Source: Deltaproteobacteria bacterium (lineage in GTDB: Bacteria > Myxococcota_C > UBA6777). From it: a DNA stretch of 64,000 nt. Positions 27,159 through 36,244 of the stretch are shown in pieces. How positions within the stretch are numbered: position 1 is the stretch's first letter; every line of letters begins with the position of its first letter. Under the pieces are notes generated by a model. It was not told the DNA's origin and ran no database searches. It saw nothing but the letters and a program-made list of their open reading frames with translations. The position numbers and the translations under genes are program-made. The stretch lies in contig SBHC01000081.1 in NCBI GenBank assembly GCA_006226375.1, positions 544,696 to 608,695 on the forward strand. Direction: 5' to 3'.

Positions 27159-29654
27159 ATGTCGACAAAGCCCTGGGTGGTCCACAAATTTGGTGGCACC
27201 AGCGTGCAAGACGCCGCCCGCATTCGCAACGCAGTCACTCTCGCCGAACAAACACTTCCCCAGTATCGCACAGCGGTGGTGGTCTCCTCCATGGCGGGCG
27301 TGACCGACCATTTGTACATGTTGCTGGCTCTTGCTCGTCAGCAGGACGAAAGCTACAAAGAAGAGCTGTCAGCCCTTCAACAACGTCACCAAACAGCAGC
27401 ACGGGAGCTTCTCGCTGGCGACGAGCAAGCTCATTTTTTGAAGCAACTCGCTCAAGACATTGCTGACCTGGAGCAGGTATTACGAACCGTCCAACTCCTC
27501 CAAAGTTATCCCACCACCACGCAGGATTGGCTGCTTGCCTTTGGAGAGATCTGGTCCGCTCGTTTGTTCCATGGCACCCTTCAAGCCCGTGGACACAAGA
27601 GCAGTTGGATCGACGCACGGACGTTCCTTGTGGTCCGACACGGAGAGACCGGTCCCGACGTACAGTGGAATCTATCCCAGCACAAGATCGACGAAGAGTT
27701 ATCCTCATTTGAAGGAGAAGCGCTCGTTGTCACCGGCTTTATAGCAACAACCGAAGAGGGAGAGCCAACCACGCTCAAGCGCGACGGCAGCGACTACTCT
27801 GCCTCCATCTTGGGTGCGCTGTTGAAAGCGGAAGAGTTAACCATCTGGACCGATGTAGACGGCGTGTACAGCGCCGATCCTCGCCGTGTCGCGGAAGCCG
27901 TACTCCTCCAGCACCTGTCCTGGCAAGAAGCCACAGAGCTTGCCTACTTTGGAGCCAGAGTGCTGCATCCTCATGCGATGTGGCCGGCAGTGCAAAACAA
28001 CATCCCCATTAACCTCCGAAGCAGCCTTCATCCCGAGCGTTCGGGAACACGCATTGAGGCCCCTCAGTTGGACGGCGTGGATGTCTCAGCGGCTCCACCT
28101 GTCAAAGGCTTTGCCACCATCGACGGGATGTCGTTGATGAATGTGGAAGGCGCCGGGATGATGGGCGTTCCAGGTATCGCTCAACGCTTGTTTGGCGCGT
28201 TGCGCGAAGTCGATGTCTCTGTGGTGATGATCTCCCAGGCCAGCTCTGAGCACTCCATCTGCTTTGCCATCCCCCACGCCCAAGAAGCCAAAGCCCTTCA
28301 AACCTTGAAGGAGGCTTTCTTCCGGGAGATCCAGCGCAAGCAAATCCAAACCATCGAAGCCTTAAGTCCGTGTGCCATCCTCGCGATGGTGGGAGACAGG
28401 ATGGTCGAAACCCCCGGCGTTGCAGCTCAGTTTTTTGCAGCCTTGGGTCAGGCAGGCGTTAACGTACGAGCCATCGCACAGGGTTCTTCCGAGCGAAACA
28501 TCTCCGTCGTCATCGATCAGGCCGACTCTGCCCGTGCCTTGCGAGCAGCCCACGCTGGCTTCTATCTGTCCCAACAAACCCTGTCCATTGGGTTGGTCGG
28601 ACCCGGCTCTGTCGGAGGCTCACTTCTCGACCAGCTTAACTCCCAATTTGAGCGGTTGCGAGAGGACTTCAACATCGACATCCGAGTCCGCGGGATCATG
28701 AACTCTCGCTCCATGGTCTTGCACGACGAACGAATACCTTTGGATAGCTGGCGCACGCACTTTGAGGAAGAAAGCGTTCAAGCCGATCCGTTGGCGTTTG
28801 TCACTCACATCCGCGCAGAACACATCCCTCATGCAGCCATCCTGGACTGCACCGCAACAACCCTTGCCGAGCAGTGGTATCCCGATTGGCTTGACCGTCG
28901 CCTCCACATCATCACGCCCAACAAGAAGGCATTCTCTGGACCTTACCCGCTGTACCAACAGTTGAAGTCGTTGAGCCGAAGGAACCGTGTCCACCTCCTT
29001 TACGAAACAACGGTAGGCGCGGCCCTTCCTGTCCTTGCGACCCTCCAAGATCTTCTGCAAACAGGCGATCGGATCCTCGCGATAGAAGGCATCTTCTCTG
29101 GTACCCTGTCCTACATCTTTAACACCTTCTCTCCCTCTGTCCCGTTTTCGGAGGTTGTCACCACTGCCAAGCAAAAAGGCTTTACAGAGCCAGACCCTCG
29201 CGACGATCTTTCAGGAATGGACGTAGCTCGCAAGGTCTCCATTCTCGCTCGTGAGATGGGTTATTCCATTGAACTGAAGGACGTCCCTGTGGAAAGTCTC
29301 GTCCCTGAACCGCTGCAAGACGTGGAATCAGCCGAAGCCTTCCTTGATGGACTCCCAGCCTTTGACGCTCACATGCAACAGCGCCTCGACAGCGCCCATC
29401 AACAAGGCCAAGTCCTGCGGTACGTTGGTTCGATTGATGCAATGGGCCAAGCTTCCGTTGCGCTCAAGGCCTACCCCAACGACCATGCTTTTGCGCAGAT
29501 CACAGGCACCGACAACATCATTTCGTTCCGAACACAACGATACGACGCCCAACCCATTGTCGTTCGTGGACCGGGTGCCGGACTCGAAGAAACCGCCGGT
29601 GGTGTGTTTGCCGACTTGCTTCGACTGGCCGCTCGTCTGGGCGCTGTAACCTGA
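27159..29654 (+). CDS. thrA: Bifunctional aspartokinase / homoserine dehydrogenase
   Basis: 831 residues from ATG 27159 (GAAAGGA 9 bases upstream). First and third steps of threonine/methionine synthesis from aspartate. Aspartokinase domain at about 1-290 with KFGGTSV at the N-terminus and KRDGSDYSASI; two ACT regulatory domains at about 310-460 (AMVGDRM, GVAAQFFAALG), and a homoserine dehydrogenase domain from about 470 with nucleotide loop GPGSVGGSLL and GIFSGTLSYIFN. Length matches E. coli ThrA (820). No leader peptide with Thr/Ile codons was seen, so attenuation is not supported. Stands alone. Confidence 0.96.
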   Translation: MSTKPWVVHKFGGTSVQDAARIRNAVTLAEQTLPQYRTAVVVSSMAGVTDHLYMLLALARQQDESYKEELSALQQRHQTAARELLAGDEQAHFLKQLAQDIADLEQVLRTVQLLQSYPTTTQDWLLAFGEIWSARLFHGTLQARGHKSSWIDARTFLVVRHGETGPDVQWNLSQHKIDEELSSFEGEALVVTGFIATTEEGEPTTLKRDGSDYSASILGALLKAEELTIWTDVDGVYSADPRRVAEAVLLQHLSWQEATELAYFGARVLHPHAMWPAVQNNIPINLRSSLHPERSGTRIEAPQLDGVDVSAAPPVKGFATIDGMSLMNVEGAGMMGVPGIAQRLFGALREVDVSVVMISQASSEHSICFAIPHAQEAKALQTLKEAFFREIQRKQIQTIEALSPCAILAMVGDRMVETPGVAAQFFAALGQAGVNVRAIAQGSSERNISVVIDQADSARALRAAHAGFYLSQQTLSIGLVGPGSVGGSLLDQLNSQFERLREDFNIDIRVRGIMNSRSMVLHDERIPLDSWRTHFEEESVQADPLAFVTHIRAEHIPHAAILDCTATTLAEQWYPDWLDRRLHIITPNKKAFSGPYPLYQQLKSLSRRNRVHLLYETTVGAALPVLATLQDLLQTGDRILAIEGIFSGTLSYIFNTFSPSVPFSEVVTTAKQKGFTEPDPRDDLSGMDVARKVSILAREMGYSIELKDVPVESLVPEPLQDVESAEAFLDGLPAFDAHMQQRLDSAHQQGQVLRYVGSIDAMGQASVALKAYPNDHAFAQITGTDNIISFRTQRYDAQPIVVRGPGAGLEETAGGVFADLLRLAARLGAVT

Positions 29655-29715
29655 AGTAAGAAGCATCGTCAACAAGGCCCGCTGCACAACCGACAAACAC
29701 ATTTTCCCTCATCGA

Positions 29716-29744
29716 TTGAAAAAATGGCAACGAATCTCTATCCT
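29716..29744 (+). promoter_or_regulatory. Putative sigma-70-type promoter of the UGA-containing DCC gene
   Basis: TTGAAA (29716-29721), 17-base spacer, TATCCT (29739-29744). Predicted start near 29751, giving a leader of about 34 bases before ATG 29785. Confidence 0.5.
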
Positions 29745-29784
29745 CCAGGCAGCGACGCACATGGATGAATGAAAGGAACGTACG

Positions 29785-30204
29785 ATGGAAGTGGAAAACT
29801 CGGAGCGACATTGGCTCTTTTGGGATGGAGATTGAGCGTTTTGACGCTGCAGTGCCGTCTGGGTCAGACGAATGGACAAACACAACCGAATCCGGCCTGT
29901 ACCTTTTCAGGAAGCGCCATCTCCCCCGATGACACCTGAAATGTACGAAGCTTGCCACTACGCCATCCATGTGGTGAAACCCAACGGTGAAGTCCTTCGG
30001 GCTGGGCGAGCTGCGATGTTCCTCCTTCAACAACTTGGCTACCCTACCCTGGGTCGCATTGGCTCCTGGTACCCGTTCATTTGGTTTGTGGAGTTGGGCT
30101 ATTTTCTAGTTGCACGCAATCGTGGACGAGTTTACAAATACCTCGCCAAAGGCGTCTGCCAAAAACTCTTCGCCGAAGAAGAAAACAACAACAAAAACCC
30201 ATAG
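29785..30204 (+). CDS. DCC-family (DUF393) redox protein with two in-frame UGA codons, probable selenoprotein (UxxU)
   Basis: Frame of 139 codons from ATG 29785 (AAAGGA 7 bases upstream) to TAG 30202-30204. The only stops inside it are UGA codons at 29833 (residue 17) and 29842 (residue 20). The translated start of the domain is WLFWDGD-U-AF-U-RCSAVWVRR. In DCC proteins this place reads D-G-x-C-x-x-C, so both UGAs fall exactly on the two redox cysteines. The rest is a complete DUF393 domain (NGEVLRAGRAAMFLLQQLGY, WYPFIWFVELGYFLVARNRG). A hairpin at 29856-29870 resembles a bacterial SECIS. The best reading is a thiol/selenol-disulfide oxidoreductase with a diselenide-capable site; the alternative is a pseudogene with two nonsense mutations, which the intact frame argues against. 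A membrane-protein gene starts 8 bases after the stop. Confidence 0.85.
29856..29870 (+). promoter_or_regulatory. Candidate bacterial SECIS hairpin
   Basis: Perfect stem CGTCT / AGACG around the loop GGGTC (or 6 base pairs with loop GGT). The stem begins 11 bases after the second UGA and the loop 16 bases after it, 25 after the first. This matches the known bacterial SECIS spacing and the requirement for G early in the apical loop; the E. coli fdhF loop also contains GGUC. Confidence 0.6.
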
Positions 30205-30212
30205 GAATACAA

Positions 30213-30710
30213 ATGACAGATCAAGATTTGCAACCCTTTCACAATCACTACCAAAAATCACGCAAGGCCACTCTATTCACGGCGATAGGTAGCTTTGTGA
30301 TCGCTGGCGGACTGTGGTTTCTTCCCTCCAACAACTCAGCGCAAACCAAGTTGCTCGTTGCCATCGTGTTTGGCGCGATTGGCGTTGGGCTGCTGGCGTA
30401 TCAATTCCTTAAGGTAGACCCCAAAAACCGCGCTTCGTTGGAGAAGTTTAATTCCAACTTCCAGGACGTGGTTTGGATCTACATCATCCAGCGCACTGCG
30501 AATCAAGCACACACACACTCGATTTTCCATCTCCACTTTCTTGATGGCTCCAAGCTGGAGCTGGTCGTGCAAGGACCGGATGAAAGAAAAACCACACAAA
30601 TGCTTGTGCAACATTGTCAGGCCGTATGGGACTTCCACGACGAATTCAAAAGTATGTTTGCCCAAAACCCAGCCTCTCTCCGTGAGTACTACCTTTCCCA
30701 ACAAGGGTAG
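30213..30710 (+). CDS. Membrane protein of unknown function, cotranscribed with the DCC protein
   Basis: 165 residues from ATG 30213 (AGGA 6 bases upstream), 8 bases after the DCC stop, so almost certainly in the same message. Two hydrophobic segments near residues 22-40 and 46-65 (GSFVIAGGLWFLP, LLVAIVFGAIGVGLLAYQFL) are followed by a soluble domain of about 95 residues (VVWIYIIQRTANQAHTHSIF, SKLELVVQGPDE). One Cys only. No family recognised. Convergent with the large kinase gene 27 bases away. Confidence 0.75.
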   Translation: MTDQDLQPFHNHYQKSRKATLFTAIGSFVIAGGLWFLPSNNSAQTKLLVAIVFGAIGVGLLAYQFLKVDPKNRASLEKFNSNFQDVVWIYIIQRTANQAHTHSIFHLHFLDGSKLELVVQGPDERKTTQMLVQHCQAVWDFHDEFKSMFAQNPASLREYYLSQQG

Positions 30711-30737
30711 TGAAAAACACGCACGGAACGCCTTGGT

Positions 30738-33700
30738 TTAAGAACTCAGCTGGAGGAGCTTGGCGGAGAGAGCGTCCGCTTTCTCCGGTTGGTGAAGAGC
30801 ACGAAGTTGCTGAATCGCAAGTTTGTAAGCGTTGCAGGCTCGGGGGATTTGTCCCGCCTCCACAGCGAGATCTCCAGCCACCTCTGACATGGCTGGGATG
30901 TCAACGTCAACGTATTGGGTCGACTCCAGTAACGCGGAAGCTTGGAAGAAGTGACTCTCCCAATCAGGCCAGCGTTCTTGTGCAGCAGCGCAAGCTACCA
31001 AGGCCAGATGGACCAAGATAGAGAGCGTCTTCCGACCTTGTTGTCGCACCTGGTGCAAGGTTCGATGGAGAACATCTTCAGCCTCTTCGTAGCGACCACG
31101 AAGCACCAAGATCTGCCCCAGGTTAAATTGCGGAAAGATCGCAGAGCCCGAGCCTATCGCAAGATACTTCGGTAACGCATCGCGATAGGCCATTTCAGCT
31201 TCTTCCAACTGCCCACGCAATCGGGCAAGCTCTCCCAGCCCATTGAGGGAGCAAGCAATTCCCCAACGACTTCCACACTCTTCGTACAATCGAATCGCTT
31301 GCGACACCTGCTCCTTGGACTGTTCCAACCGGTTGGTGTGCATATTAACATCGGCCAGCAAGGTATGACAAAGAGCCGACATATAGGGCGAGTTGGAAGC
31401 TTGAAAGTTCAGGAGAGCCTGCTCAGCGGATTGGCGTGCGCCCTCAAAGTCACCGGACTTCATCAACTGGTAGCCCAGCACCACCCGAGAATGTCCCAAC
31501 TTGATGGGATCATCCAACGCCAAAAACATAGCCTCGGCTTCTCGCAACTTGTCCAAAGCATCGGGCTTTCCAAGTATGCGAGAGGCGTTTCCCCCGCGCA
31601 GCAAAGCCTCTGCCAAAGCACGGTTCCAACCGTAAGAACGTCCTGCTTCCTCCGCTTGTGCTGCAAGCTTCGCTCCCAACGCATACTCCCCCTGCAGTTG
31701 GACAAGACGACTACGATGCGCCCAACACAGCCCCCACTGTTCATTGTCGGGTGGAATGTTCTGTTGCTTTAAGGTGGCTTCACAAGTGTCCAACACCTGC
31801 AGCCCAACGAGATAATCACCGGTTTGGGTGTAAGAGTAAGCGGCAGCAAGTAGCTGAGACAACCCCTCACGAACGTCACCAGCAGCAAGCAAGTGACGAC
31901 CCCGACGCTCTTTTGCACTTCCGCCCGGTCGTTTGGCCAGCATGCTGGCACATGCATGATGAAAGGCATTCCATCGACCGGCTTCCTGACAACCTCGCTC
32001 CAAGCTCTCCCGAAGCATCCCATGGACAAACGACCAACCGACTTCAGGTCCCGCTTCATGACTCGTCGCCAAGCGGTGATGCAAGAGCTTCTCAATCAAG
32101 CCGTACGAGGCAGAGACTCCTACCCAGCCACAAACCTCCTTCCACTCAGAGGCGTCGACTTCTTGCCCCAACAAAGCCGCCAACTCCAACGAGGGACGGG
32201 CATCTTGGCCAGCATCATCCAGGACCTTCTCCATACGGGAAGCCCACAACTCGTGGAGGGTATCTGGCAGAGTAGCCGTTGCGCCCGAACGAAGCTTAAA
32301 ACCCTGCTCGCCAGGTACAAGCACACCACGAGAAACCCAATCCCCCACAAGCTGGATGGCAAACAGCGGGTTGCCCTCGGTGCGTTCGACAACACGACGA
32401 GCCAGAGAAGGCTCCAACCCCAGCAGCTCTCTAACCAGCTGACCTCTGTACGAATCAGGCAACGGAGCAATGGGCATCTTGCTCACATGCTCCAACGCCA
32501 ACAACCTCTCCAGTTGAAGCTGCTCGGCCATCCGGTGCCTCATGGCTTCCTGCTGAACTGTAGCGACAAGCAAAACAGGCATGGGATGCAGGTCTTGCGA
32601 CTGCATCAAATACTGGCAAAATCCGAGGGTATCGACACCCCACTGCACATCGTCCAGCCACACAACGATGGGTCGCCTTTGGGACAACCCTTCCAACAAA
32701 TACCGAATCACTGCGTAGCGTTCAGTGGGGTTAAAAAATCGAACGGTGGGCAGGCTTGGGTCTCGAACCTCCTCATCAAGATGAAGGCACAACAACTCGG
32801 TCAGAGCGAGCGCTTCCCCCGTGACATGGACCCCAAGGTTGTTGAGCAGCAATTGACAGCGCAAATACACTTCAGGACGAGACAAACCCACACAACGAAG
32901 GAACCGGGAGAGCATCGACTCCAAACCATCGCGAGGTCCAAGAATCGGGCTGTGAAACGCCTTAAACACATTGGCCCCTGATGTTTTGTGAGCCATCATC
33001 GTAAGCCACTCAACGAGGCGGCTTTTGCCATACCCAGACTCGCCTTCAAGAACCACCATCCTGGCATGACGAGTGTGTTGCACATCGCTCAACGCTTGCC
33101 ACAACGTCATACGTTCGTCGACACGATCAACCAAAGGAATGGACCGCAAACCATACAAGCCCAAGCCCGCGCCTCGCAGATGAGACGGCACCACAGGGCT
33201 GGTTTCGTCCCAATGCTCCGGCAACGATGGACGACGTGTGAACAACAAGGTGCGCTGCTTGGAGGTTGGATTTCTTTGAAAAAACAACCACAGCTTGCGA
33301 AGCTCTTGAAGAGGATCTTCGTGGCTCAATTCACCGACAAGGGTATGATGGTATTCCTGCGACTCTCGAACCGGACCACTGCCCAGAGCGCTGCGAATCA
33401 CTTCGGGTGTCGCTTCCAACCCCAAGCTGTCTTCGTCAACGGTCCGAAGCATCAAGGAGGGAGTCTCCAAGTCCTTAAGCGCGGAAGTGTCCATGGGAGT
33501 GGTGAGGTCATCAAACGAAGGTATCTTGGACGAGCCTTCCATACATTGCAGATCCCACAAAGCCTCCACAGCCCGTTGGTACCGAAGCTGAGGTTCCTTG
33601 GCCATCAACTTATGAATCCAAGCTTCCAGTTGTTTTGGCACAGGCATTTGTGGGTACAAGGCCGGCAAGGGCGTTGTGAAGTGAGCCGTCCTCCAGCCGT

Positions 33701-34388
33701 AAAACGATTGGTCGTAAAACGGCGTAGCGTTCGACACCATCGTGTAGACCAAGCAGCCCAAAGCATACATATCCGTCCAGGGACCGTAGTCTCTCCAGGC
33801 ACACAAGAACTGCTCCGGAGCCATAAACGGCGTGGTCCCGATCGCGCGTTCTTCCTGCATGGCTGCAGCGTCATCGTCCAACGCATGAGCCAGGCCAAAG
33901 TCTGTGAGGATGACGTACGGAGACTCCCGTCGCAACAAGACATTGGCGGGTTTCAGGTCGCGATGAATCACACCACAGGCGTGGGCATGAGCCAACGCTT
34001 CCAACAGATCATGCAGCACGTACTTAAGCTGAGGCCAGGACATTCGCCCCACATGGTCCTGAAGCGTCCCACCGTTGGCGAGTTCCATCACCAAAAACGG
34101 GCTTCCCTCCGTTAAGTAACCACCCGAAGCGTTGGCCGTTTCTGAAGGAATCTGACCGTAATCAAACACATGGACAATGCTCGAATGATGCAAGCCCGCC
34201 ATCGCGCGAACTTCACGACGAAACGCCTGGACATACAAAGGACGCCGCGTTTTCTCGCCCGTGAGCACCTTCACCGCAACAGGAACACCACTTTCATGGC
34301 GCCCAGCCCACACTTCCGCCATTCCTCCACGACCGATCGACCGATCCAATTCAAAAGGTCCAAGAGGAATCGTTTGCTCCACCGTCAC
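30738..34388 (-). CDS. Ser/Thr protein kinase - ATPase - TPR multidomain regulator
   Basis: 1216 residues from GTG 34388 (AAGGA 9 bases upstream). An N-terminal Hanks kinase (about 10-275) has GRGGMAEVWAG, VAVKVL, the RD-type loop HRDLKPANV, DFG and APE. A linker leads to an AAA/STAND-type ATPase (about 410-760) with Walker A GESGYGKS (about 443-450) and Walker B VVWLDDVQWG (about 576). The remainder (about 830-1200) is a set of TPR helices (ALLNFQASNSPYMSALCHTL type) for protein contacts. This architecture is common in Myxococcota and resembles PknK/MalT-like signal integrators, where ligand or partner binding to the TPR and ATPase parts controls the kinase. Cytoplasmic. No partner gene adjoins it. 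Confidence 0.92.
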   Translation of the reverse strand: MTVEQTIPLGPFELDRSIGRGGMAEVWAGRHESGVPVAVKVLTGEKTRRPLYVQAFRREVRAMAGLHHSSIVHVFDYGQIPSETANASGGYLTEGSPFLVMELANGGTLQDHVGRMSWPQLKYVLHDLLEALAHAHACGVIHRDLKPANVLLRRESPYVILTDFGLAHALDDDAAAMQEERAIGTTPFMAPEQFLCAWRDYGPWTDMYALGCLVYTMVSNATPFYDQSFYGWRTAHFTTPLPALYPQMPVPKQLEAWIHKLMAKEPQLRYQRAVEALWDLQCMEGSSKIPSFDDLTTPMDTSALKDLETPSLMLRTVDEDSLGLEATPEVIRSALGSGPVRESQEYHHTLVGELSHEDPLQELRKLWLFFQRNPTSKQRTLLFTRRPSLPEHWDETSPVVPSHLRGAGLGLYGLRSIPLVDRVDERMTLWQALSDVQHTRHARMVVLEGESGYGKSRLVEWLTMMAHKTSGANVFKAFHSPILGPRDGLESMLSRFLRCVGLSRPEVYLRCQLLLNNLGVHVTGEALALTELLCLHLDEEVRDPSLPTVRFFNPTERYAVIRYLLEGLSQRRPIVVWLDDVQWGVDTLGFCQYLMQSQDLHPMPVLLVATVQQEAMRHRMAEQLQLERLLALEHVSKMPIAPLPDSYRGQLVRELLGLEPSLARRVVERTEGNPLFAIQLVGDWVSRGVLVPGEQGFKLRSGATATLPDTLHELWASRMEKVLDDAGQDARPSLELAALLGQEVDASEWKEVCGWVGVSASYGLIEKLLHHRLATSHEAGPEVGWSFVHGMLRESLERGCQEAGRWNAFHHACASMLAKRPGGSAKERRGRHLLAAGDVREGLSQLLAAAYSYTQTGDYLVGLQVLDTCEATLKQQNIPPDNEQWGLCWAHRSRLVQLQGEYALGAKLAAQAEEAGRSYGWNRALAEALLRGGNASRILGKPDALDKLREAEAMFLALDDPIKLGHSRVVLGYQLMKSGDFEGARQSAEQALLNFQASNSPYMSALCHTLLADVNMHTNRLEQSKEQVSQAIRLYEECGSRWGIACSLNGLGELARLRGQLEEAEMAYRDALPKYLAIGSGSAIFPQFNLGQILVLRGRYEEAEDVLHRTLHQVRQQGRKTLSILVHLALVACAAAQERWPDWESHFFQASALLESTQYVDVDIPAMSEVAGDLAVEAGQIPRACNAYKLAIQQLRALHQPEKADALSAKLLQLSS

Positions 34389-34453
34389 CGTCTGGGTTCC
34401 TTGCTATCGACTCGAAAGATGTGATGCAAAAGCCCCACATCCCATTGTCCAAA

Positions 34454-36244
34454 CTACTTCAAGATCTTATCAAACAAGATTTGCTTGTTCGCTGCGTTTA
34501 CAAAACGAATCCTGACCTCCTTGGAGCGCGGCTCAAACGCCAGGGTCGTCATCACCCGTGTCGACGACGAGTGATACGGAAACTGACCATTCGGTAGAGT
34601 CGCTCCCAACGGATTGGGGAAGCTATCGCCAGGACCAACAGCGACCTCACGGTACTGGCTCCAGGCACCTTTGTTTTCTAGCTTGCTGACAAAGCCGACA
34701 TGAAAGTCGCCGCTCAAAAACCAGACGTCCTGGATCTTGTTGTTCGCCATGTGGTCCAACAGCTCTTTTCGTTGGGCTTCGTAACCCTCCCACCGGTCAC
34801 CCTGGCTCAACCAAACCAACGGCATGTTCGTCATGGGGACTGAGTTCATCACAATCTTAAACACAGCCTTGCTGTTTTTGAGGCCGTTCTTCAACCAATC
34901 CATCTGGGCCTTGCTGAGATAAACGGCGTTCTTTCCTCGTCGAGTAGAAGGCTTTCGCTCTCCCCGTGAGTCGAGGATAAAGATCTCAGCCGTTTGTCCC
35001 CAGGTGTAACTTCGCCACAACCGATCGTTGGGGCCCCGCTCCACAGGAAGAGTCTCAAAGAACGACTGCTTGGCAGCTTGCAGCCTCTTCGCGTCAAACT
35101 TCTCGGGATCCCAGTTGTTGTCGATTTCGTGGTCGTCCCAGGTGATGTACATCCCCGCACGAGGAAGCAGCTCCTTGTAACCCCCTGCGACAAGTTGGCC
35201 GCGCCACAGTTTGCGATACGCGGACAACGTCTTGGCGTCGTCGTTGTAGCTCATATCTCCCAGGTGAACGATCATATCGATGCTCTCCTGGGCCAACATC
35301 TTGAGCGACTCAAACGGAGCAAAACGGTTGTAGGTGCAGGTGGTCGCTCCGATGGTCAGAGGCAACAACGAGTTGGCTCCAAAAGCCGTCCGAAAGCGCC
35401 CAACCACGCTGCGTTTCTGGCCTTGCACAAAGATGTATTTGTACCATGTAGCGGGCAGCAAACTCCCCAACTGCACCTTGAGGTAGCCGTCGTTGTTGGA
35501 GCTCACCGTTCGGTCATGAACCATCAACACTGTCCCAGGCTGAGGAGACGGGGAATCCTCCCACACTTTGACCGTGGCTGTCGTTGGCTTGTCCAAGAAG
35601 GTCCAAAGCATCACAGAGTCAGGCCGCATCGCCCCAGCCTGAACTCCTAGAGAAAAGAGCTTCCGATCTTCCGCATACTTCGACAGATCAAACGCGACCG
35701 CGCGGCTCTCTGGAACCGACTCTCCACGAAGATCCACCTCAGGCTCGTCACCGGGAACTTCGGGAGGCTCCTGGTCACGCTCGGCAGCAAACGCCTCTTC
35801 CGTCATGACCTCTTCTGGTGTAACAGACTCACCATCCAAACCTGCCTCTTCCCCAGCAGCTTCGGCTCCAGCTTCCGAAGCATCCATCCCTGACTCTGCT
35901 TCAGGACCGTTCGCTTCAGGACCGTTGGCTTTTCCTTCTGCGCCAGGTTCCTTGTTCGCCTCGGCACCGCTGTCTTGGGCGCTTGCTTCTTTGCTTCCTT
36001 CGGAGAGTCCAGACTCCGTGCCTGGAAGCTCTTGTCCTGGCGTGACAGGTCCACAGTTTTCGAGAAGGGCTCCTGCAGCGAGCGTCGCCGAAACGCCAGC
36101 ACCCATCGCAAGAAACGAACGCCTGGAGACATCAGAGATTAAATTCTCTGTGGTAGTTTGGAGCGATTCCTGTGGCGAAGAAGAGTCCGATAAAACGTCA
36201 GGTTTCGCCGTGGTGGATGCTTTCGGTGGTGTCTTTCGGCTCAT
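34454..36244 (-). CDS. PhoD-like phosphodiesterase / alkaline phosphatase with twin-arginine signal
   Basis: 596 residues from ATG 36244 (GGGAG 6 bases upstream). The N-terminal 45 residues are polar, followed by SRRSFLAMGAGVSATLAAG and ALLENC, a Tat signal that may end in a lipobox. Residues of about 90-190 are a Glu/Ala/Gly/Pro linker. The phosphatase domain shows FSLGVQAGAMRPDSVMLWT, metal-binding DMSYNDD, WDDHEIDNNW and GDFHVGF, the PhoD set, which uses Fe/Ca to split phosphodiesters outside the cytoplasm. Its ATG overlaps the stop of the DUF1415 gene (ATGA), so the two are translationally coupled. Confidence 0.9.
   Translation of the reverse strand: MSRKTPPKASTTAKPDVLSDSSSPQESLQTTTENLISDVSRRSFLAMGAGVSATLAAGALLENCGPVTPGQELPGTESGLSEGSKEASAQDSGAEANKEPGAEGKANGPEANGPEAESGMDASEAGAEAAGEEAGLDGESVTPEEVMTEEAFAAERDQEPPEVPGDEPEVDLRGESVPESRAVAFDLSKYAEDRKLFSLGVQAGAMRPDSVMLWTFLDKPTTATVKVWEDSPSPQPGTVLMVHDRTVSSNNDGYLKVQLGSLLPATWYKYIFVQGQKRSVVGRFRTAFGANSLLPLTIGATTCTYNRFAPFESLKMLAQESIDMIVHLGDMSYNDDAKTLSAYRKLWRGQLVAGGYKELLPRAGMYITWDDHEIDNNWDPEKFDAKRLQAAKQSFFETLPVERGPNDRLWRSYTWGQTAEIFILDSRGERKPSTRRGKNAVYLSKAQMDWLKNGLKNSKAVFKIVMNSVPMTNMPLVWLSQGDRWEGYEAQRKELLDHMANNKIQDVWFLSGDFHVGFVSKLENKGAWSQYREVAVGPGDSFPNPLGATLPNGQFPYHSSSTRVMTTLAFEPRSKEVRIRFVNAANKQILFDKILK

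Noticed and set aside
29785..29880. DCC gene as a pseudogene with two nonsense codons
   Set aside because: Both stops are UGA, both lie exactly on the motif cysteines, and nothing else in the gene is damaged. Kept only as the alternative.
31893..34115. Two long plus-strand frames
   Set aside because: Antisense to the kinase-ATPase-TPR gene; composition is that of a shadow frame.
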